From NCBI RefSeq assembly GCF_040581485.1, contig NC_090130.1, positions 29,799,418 to 29,863,417 of the forward strand: 64,000 nucleotides of DNA, written 5' to 3'. This DNA is from Linepithema humile (lineage: Eukaryota; Arthropoda; Insecta; Hymenoptera; Formicidae). Both the position numbers and the translations under genes were made by a program. How positions within the stretch are numbered: position 1 is the first letter of the stretch; each line of letters opens with the position of its first letter. Shown here in pieces: positions 60,546 through 64,000 of the stretch. A model generated the notes under the pieces. That model had not been told where the DNA came from, made no database searches, and saw only the letters and a list, made by a program, of their open reading frames with translations.

Positions 60546-63500
60546 TCCTACTCGGGTTCCATTATAGGACAGCTTAGAATTAGAACGGAACGAAAATGAA
60601 TTAAACGAGAGAGAACGAACGGCGCGAGTAAAGGCTCGCGCACCCCACGAACTTCGAACAACAGTCGTAACTGTCTGGTGTCGTCAAGCGTAGTCTCGAA
60701 GCCGCCCTTGCGAAAGACACCGAGCGAATAAGTGTGGAAGAGTGTGTCGTGATGTGACCGTAGTTCGTGTCCCTCGCAAAAAGGTGTTGACGAGACGCTA
60801 AATGCCTCAGGCGTCACTCTCGGTGTGAATATTTGCAAGAACGTTAATTGCGTAGCGTTGTCGGCATGCGTTCTAAAGAGATTTTTTTTGTTCTACCAGA
60901 ATAACTCGATTGAAGATCTAGCGCAGTCACCGATGTCTGTAAATTAATCAAGAATAATTTATTCGCTATCAAAGCCGCCTTTATTTTATCCGCTGATACT
61001 AAAGGTCAAGCTATTGCATTGCATTGGAACACTTTGCATATAGCAAGCTTCGCTCAAGATAGATCGTTGGAGGAATAAAAAGTACAAGCAGCAGAGACAG
61101 AATGGAGGGAAGATATTCCTTCGTTCAAGTTTTTTCCCGGACAAAATCTTATGTAAATGTATGTATTGTAAACGTATCGCGTAACCACCATGGGGTTACG
61201 CGCGTCTAACATGTTCGCAACCTCGGCAACGAGAACAAAGAAGGATCGATATCCACGACGCCGGGCTGGTGGCGGTGGTGGTGGTACGTTTCGTGTTTCG
61301 TTTCTCATTTCCGCGGAGGACAATGCACCCGGCGATGCAAGGATCGAATAGTCGATACGCGCGGCAGCGATTTCAGCGGCGCGGAAACTGCCGATGTAAG
61401 TTCGTTTCATCGATCTGCGCAGCAAATGTAAACGACGATAAACCGCGGAAGACGGTTCTATCTTTGTTTGGCCGACGAAGAAGATTCCGCGTAAATTTCG
61501 AGAAATTGCGGGTCGTTTCTGCGAATCTTGAGAAAAAGATTTTATCGATCGGACAGTCTAGCGCGGAAACTCCTTTGCGTAGTCCTGCAGACCTGAAAAT
61601 AAAAGGCTTATTAGTTGTAAAAGGAAAGAGGGAAAAGTGCGAAATTAAACTTGATAAATATTTAAATTGAAAGGCAGGCGGCGTCGAATGCTGGTCCGCT
61701 GAGGAAATGTCGTCTCCAGAACTCTGACGACGATGATAGTGGATGAAAGGAAGTGTCCAGAAACCCGGAGCCGCGCTGTACGTGTATAACCGCGAGAGAA
61801 TATAGCCGGTAACGATACTCGAGGGAGCGCCTGCTCGAGAGAACCGGCGTCGAACACGGTCGAACGTGCTGAAGCGTGGACTACGAAAGCCGCCTTAAGC
61901 CTTTCCGCGCAGCGCTGCTCTTTCAAGACTAGGGTCATCTATAACCCTGGCCATTGGATTCTTATCGACCTGCCCGTCGCATTGAATTTTTCAGTGCGCA
62001 CGCCGGGTTGATTGACCGCCGGCCAGATCCCACGGAGCCGATGTCGCTCGTGATTCCGAGATGTATCGTGAATTCCGATCCTGTCGATGCTCCCCCGATG
62101 CCTCGCTCTCGTGAGCGGGGAATCCGTCCCGTCGAAAGGGAAATAGAAACGGCGCGACGATGCCTCCGCGCGTCTGATTTTATTCACTTATTGTTCGTGA
62201 AATCGAACGATACAGCACAGCGGTGCGCGATCGTGAAAGGTCACGATGCTATCTTCAAGATGAGTCAGAAAATGTTTTCTGCCTTACATAAATCATCCTA
62301 TCGATCCTGAAATTGCATTCCGACCGCTGAATGTGTTATACCGTTCTGTCTGCAGTTTGTCTAACTGGTGTTGTTGTTTTCTCGCGAACTTGGGCGAATT
62401 CTGCTCTTCGCTGTTTACAGAGGAAACTTTTCAAAAATCGCCGATGGACTATATTTTCACGAAGAACGAAATTATGACGACGACCACCGATAGAATTTAA
62501 TGCCGCGTAATAATTAAGAGGGCCGTCTTTGTTCATTTATTAGTTCGTGAAGTCTTCCGTGAGATGTTCCGTGAAAGTTAATCCAAGGAACGGATAGTAA
62601 AAGTTGTTCCAGTCTAACGAGCGTTAAAAATGGCAAGACGAAATTCCTTCGAGGACGCGCAGTTTGGCTGTTTCGAAACTCAAGTTCGGCCGATGAGTTT
62701 CACAAAGTTGAACGAGTATCGCAGAGCCAAACTTCCGTAAGAGGACAATCAGGTTGCGTTTATCTATAAGGAATGAGCAAAAACTGCCGGGCGTAGCACG
62801 GAGTACCCACTCACCGTATGCTAATTTAATCATAAACTGAAGAAAATAAAAAAGTCATATTGAAAACACGAGGAAGCCCATATAGAGCATAACTACGTTT
62901 CGCAATTCGCGTTCCACGTGGAATGATGCGGAATAAAAGCAGCACGAGGCTGGAACGATCCCGCTGGCCTTTTTAAATATTTGCTACTTCCAGCACGCGC
63001 CATTATTCTTCGTTTGTATTCCCCCATGTTCCCATCTGTTACTTGCAAGTTACTTGCAAGTTTTAATACGATGCCTTTCCCGTTCGAAATACACGCCTTT
63101 CAGAGATTCGCTCATCGATTTAATCGTAAAATGAGGAATAATAAAGTTGGCCTTGAAATTTACATACCTCAAAGGCAGGAAATGGCATGAAAATTGCAGG
63201 TTGTTCTCCGATCATTAGCATTCTTATTCGTCATTCACGTTTTACATTTTTTTTTTTTTCCTCGATGCATACATAAGAATATGCCATTTCTAATAAGTAT
63301 AGAGACAAAATTCTAATAAACGTCAACAGATTTATTGAATTACGTGCCGGAACTTGCGTATAACTTTTCGTGCTTATAAAAGATGTACGGGCAGACATTA
63401 ACAAACGATACAAATTAACTTCGTCGTATTCTTATAATCTGAATTTATTATCGCATACGACACAAAAGTATTCTCATGCAAAGTCACGTTCCGCTATTGC

Positions 63501-64000
63501 AGTTTCAGTCACGTATTCGTCCTGTTATGAAGCTTAAACTATAGTCGCGCTAAAATGACTATTGCTCTCGTATATCGTTGACAATTAGAGGTAGAGCTGG
63601 AGAACGGTAAATGTTGTAAACAATGCGCCCCTATCTGGCACGAGATCGCAGTGCTTGGCGTTAAAAGCGGCCAGCACGAGTTGTTTTCTCATCGACTCGA
63701 TGGAATTGGAATTCGAGCTTTTCGACGTAGCATTCCATAATGAACTTCTCTTGTTTATCCTGCGGGTAAATGCTTTTATTATCACCGTAAGGATCTTCCA
63801 TCTTTGGTCGCGCTATCGAGAATACTGAAGACGGCAGAAATGTATCAAGCGTTTCCATCGCAAACACATTATCTGAAATGGTGTCGCAAAAATATCCTCC
63901 CTTCGTTAAACTTTATCCGAGATAAATATCTCGGCGGAAGCGATCGTCAACGAAGAATCGCTTCTCAATGTGGTTCATCCAAATCAAGAACGTTGCGCAC
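60546..64000. other. Right-end stretch with only weak coding candidates
   Basis: Two minus-strand frames with upstream acceptor-like sites (60548-60877 and 63661-63872) could be terminal exons but lack family resemblance. An 11-bp perfect tandem repeat (TTACTTGCAAG twice) is at 63039-63060. A T15-type run lies near 63247-63260. An 8-bp-arm palindrome (CCGAGATA-AA-TATCTCGG) is at 63918-63935. Confidence 0.35.
63039..63060. repeat. 11-bp perfect tandem duplication
   Basis: TTACTTGCAAG occurs twice head to tail with no mismatch. A minor slippage repeat. Confidence 0.8.

Noticed and set aside
1..64000. CRISPR arrays, bacterial operons, phage or insertion-sequence genes
   Set aside because: No regularly spaced repeats, no transposase or integrase frames and no prokaryotic gene layout. 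The window is eukaryotic nuclear DNA.

Overview
The window looks like nuclear DNA of a hymenopteran insect, most likely an ant or related wasp. This is inference. It rests on very sparse genes with long introns, abundant CpG dinucleotides even in introns and intergenic DNA, many CT/GA microsatellites, short degenerate DNA transposons, and eukaryotic tRNA genes with internal promoters and T-run terminators. There is no bacterial-style gene packing, no ribosome-binding sites, no operons and no CRISPR. Most long open frames are chance frames or shadows, so coding calls here depend on splice sites, exon phase and protein-like sequence.

Left part (1-9 kb): AT-rich and gene-poor. It carries a degenerate tRNA-like promoter unit (2251-2321, minus; probably a SINE head or tRNA pseudogene). 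It also has two intact glycine tRNA genes (5661-5732, anticodon TCC; 6281-6351, anticodon CCC) with a short hAT-type transposon between them (5990-6223, 8-bp target duplication with one mismatch). A possible first coding exon of an unidentified minus-strand gene ends in a good splice donor at 9220.

Centre (13-41.4 kb): one minus-strand gene can be assembled from four exons whose splice phases agree: 41390-41282 (start), 20509-20307, 17496-15953 and 13565-13307 (stop). The modelled product is about 704 residues: a PH-like N-terminal domain split across exons 1-3, then a long charged, probably disordered region with two duplicated motifs and an Arg/Glu-rich helix. The first intron is about 20.8 kb and holds no coding sequence that I can support, only simple repeats. 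The in-frame stop after exon 3 lies inside the exon-3 splice donor, so retaining that intron would give a shorter 619-residue protein. I do not recognise the family by name.

Right part (41.4-64 kb): mostly non-coding. It includes a roughly 200-bp fold-back element (48268-48469). A CpG-, GA- and AGC-rich promoter-like zone with CRE palindromes (about 50.2-52.45 kb) precedes a coding exon at 56377-56622 on the plus strand. That exon encodes the N-terminus of a small single-pass membrane protein with a following basic helix, and the gene continues downstream. Two further minus-strand candidate terminal exons (about 60.5 and 63.7 kb) are weak. I found no convincing new multi-gene system; the best leads are the four-exon PH-like gene with its splice-controlled C-terminus and the small inverted-repeat elements.
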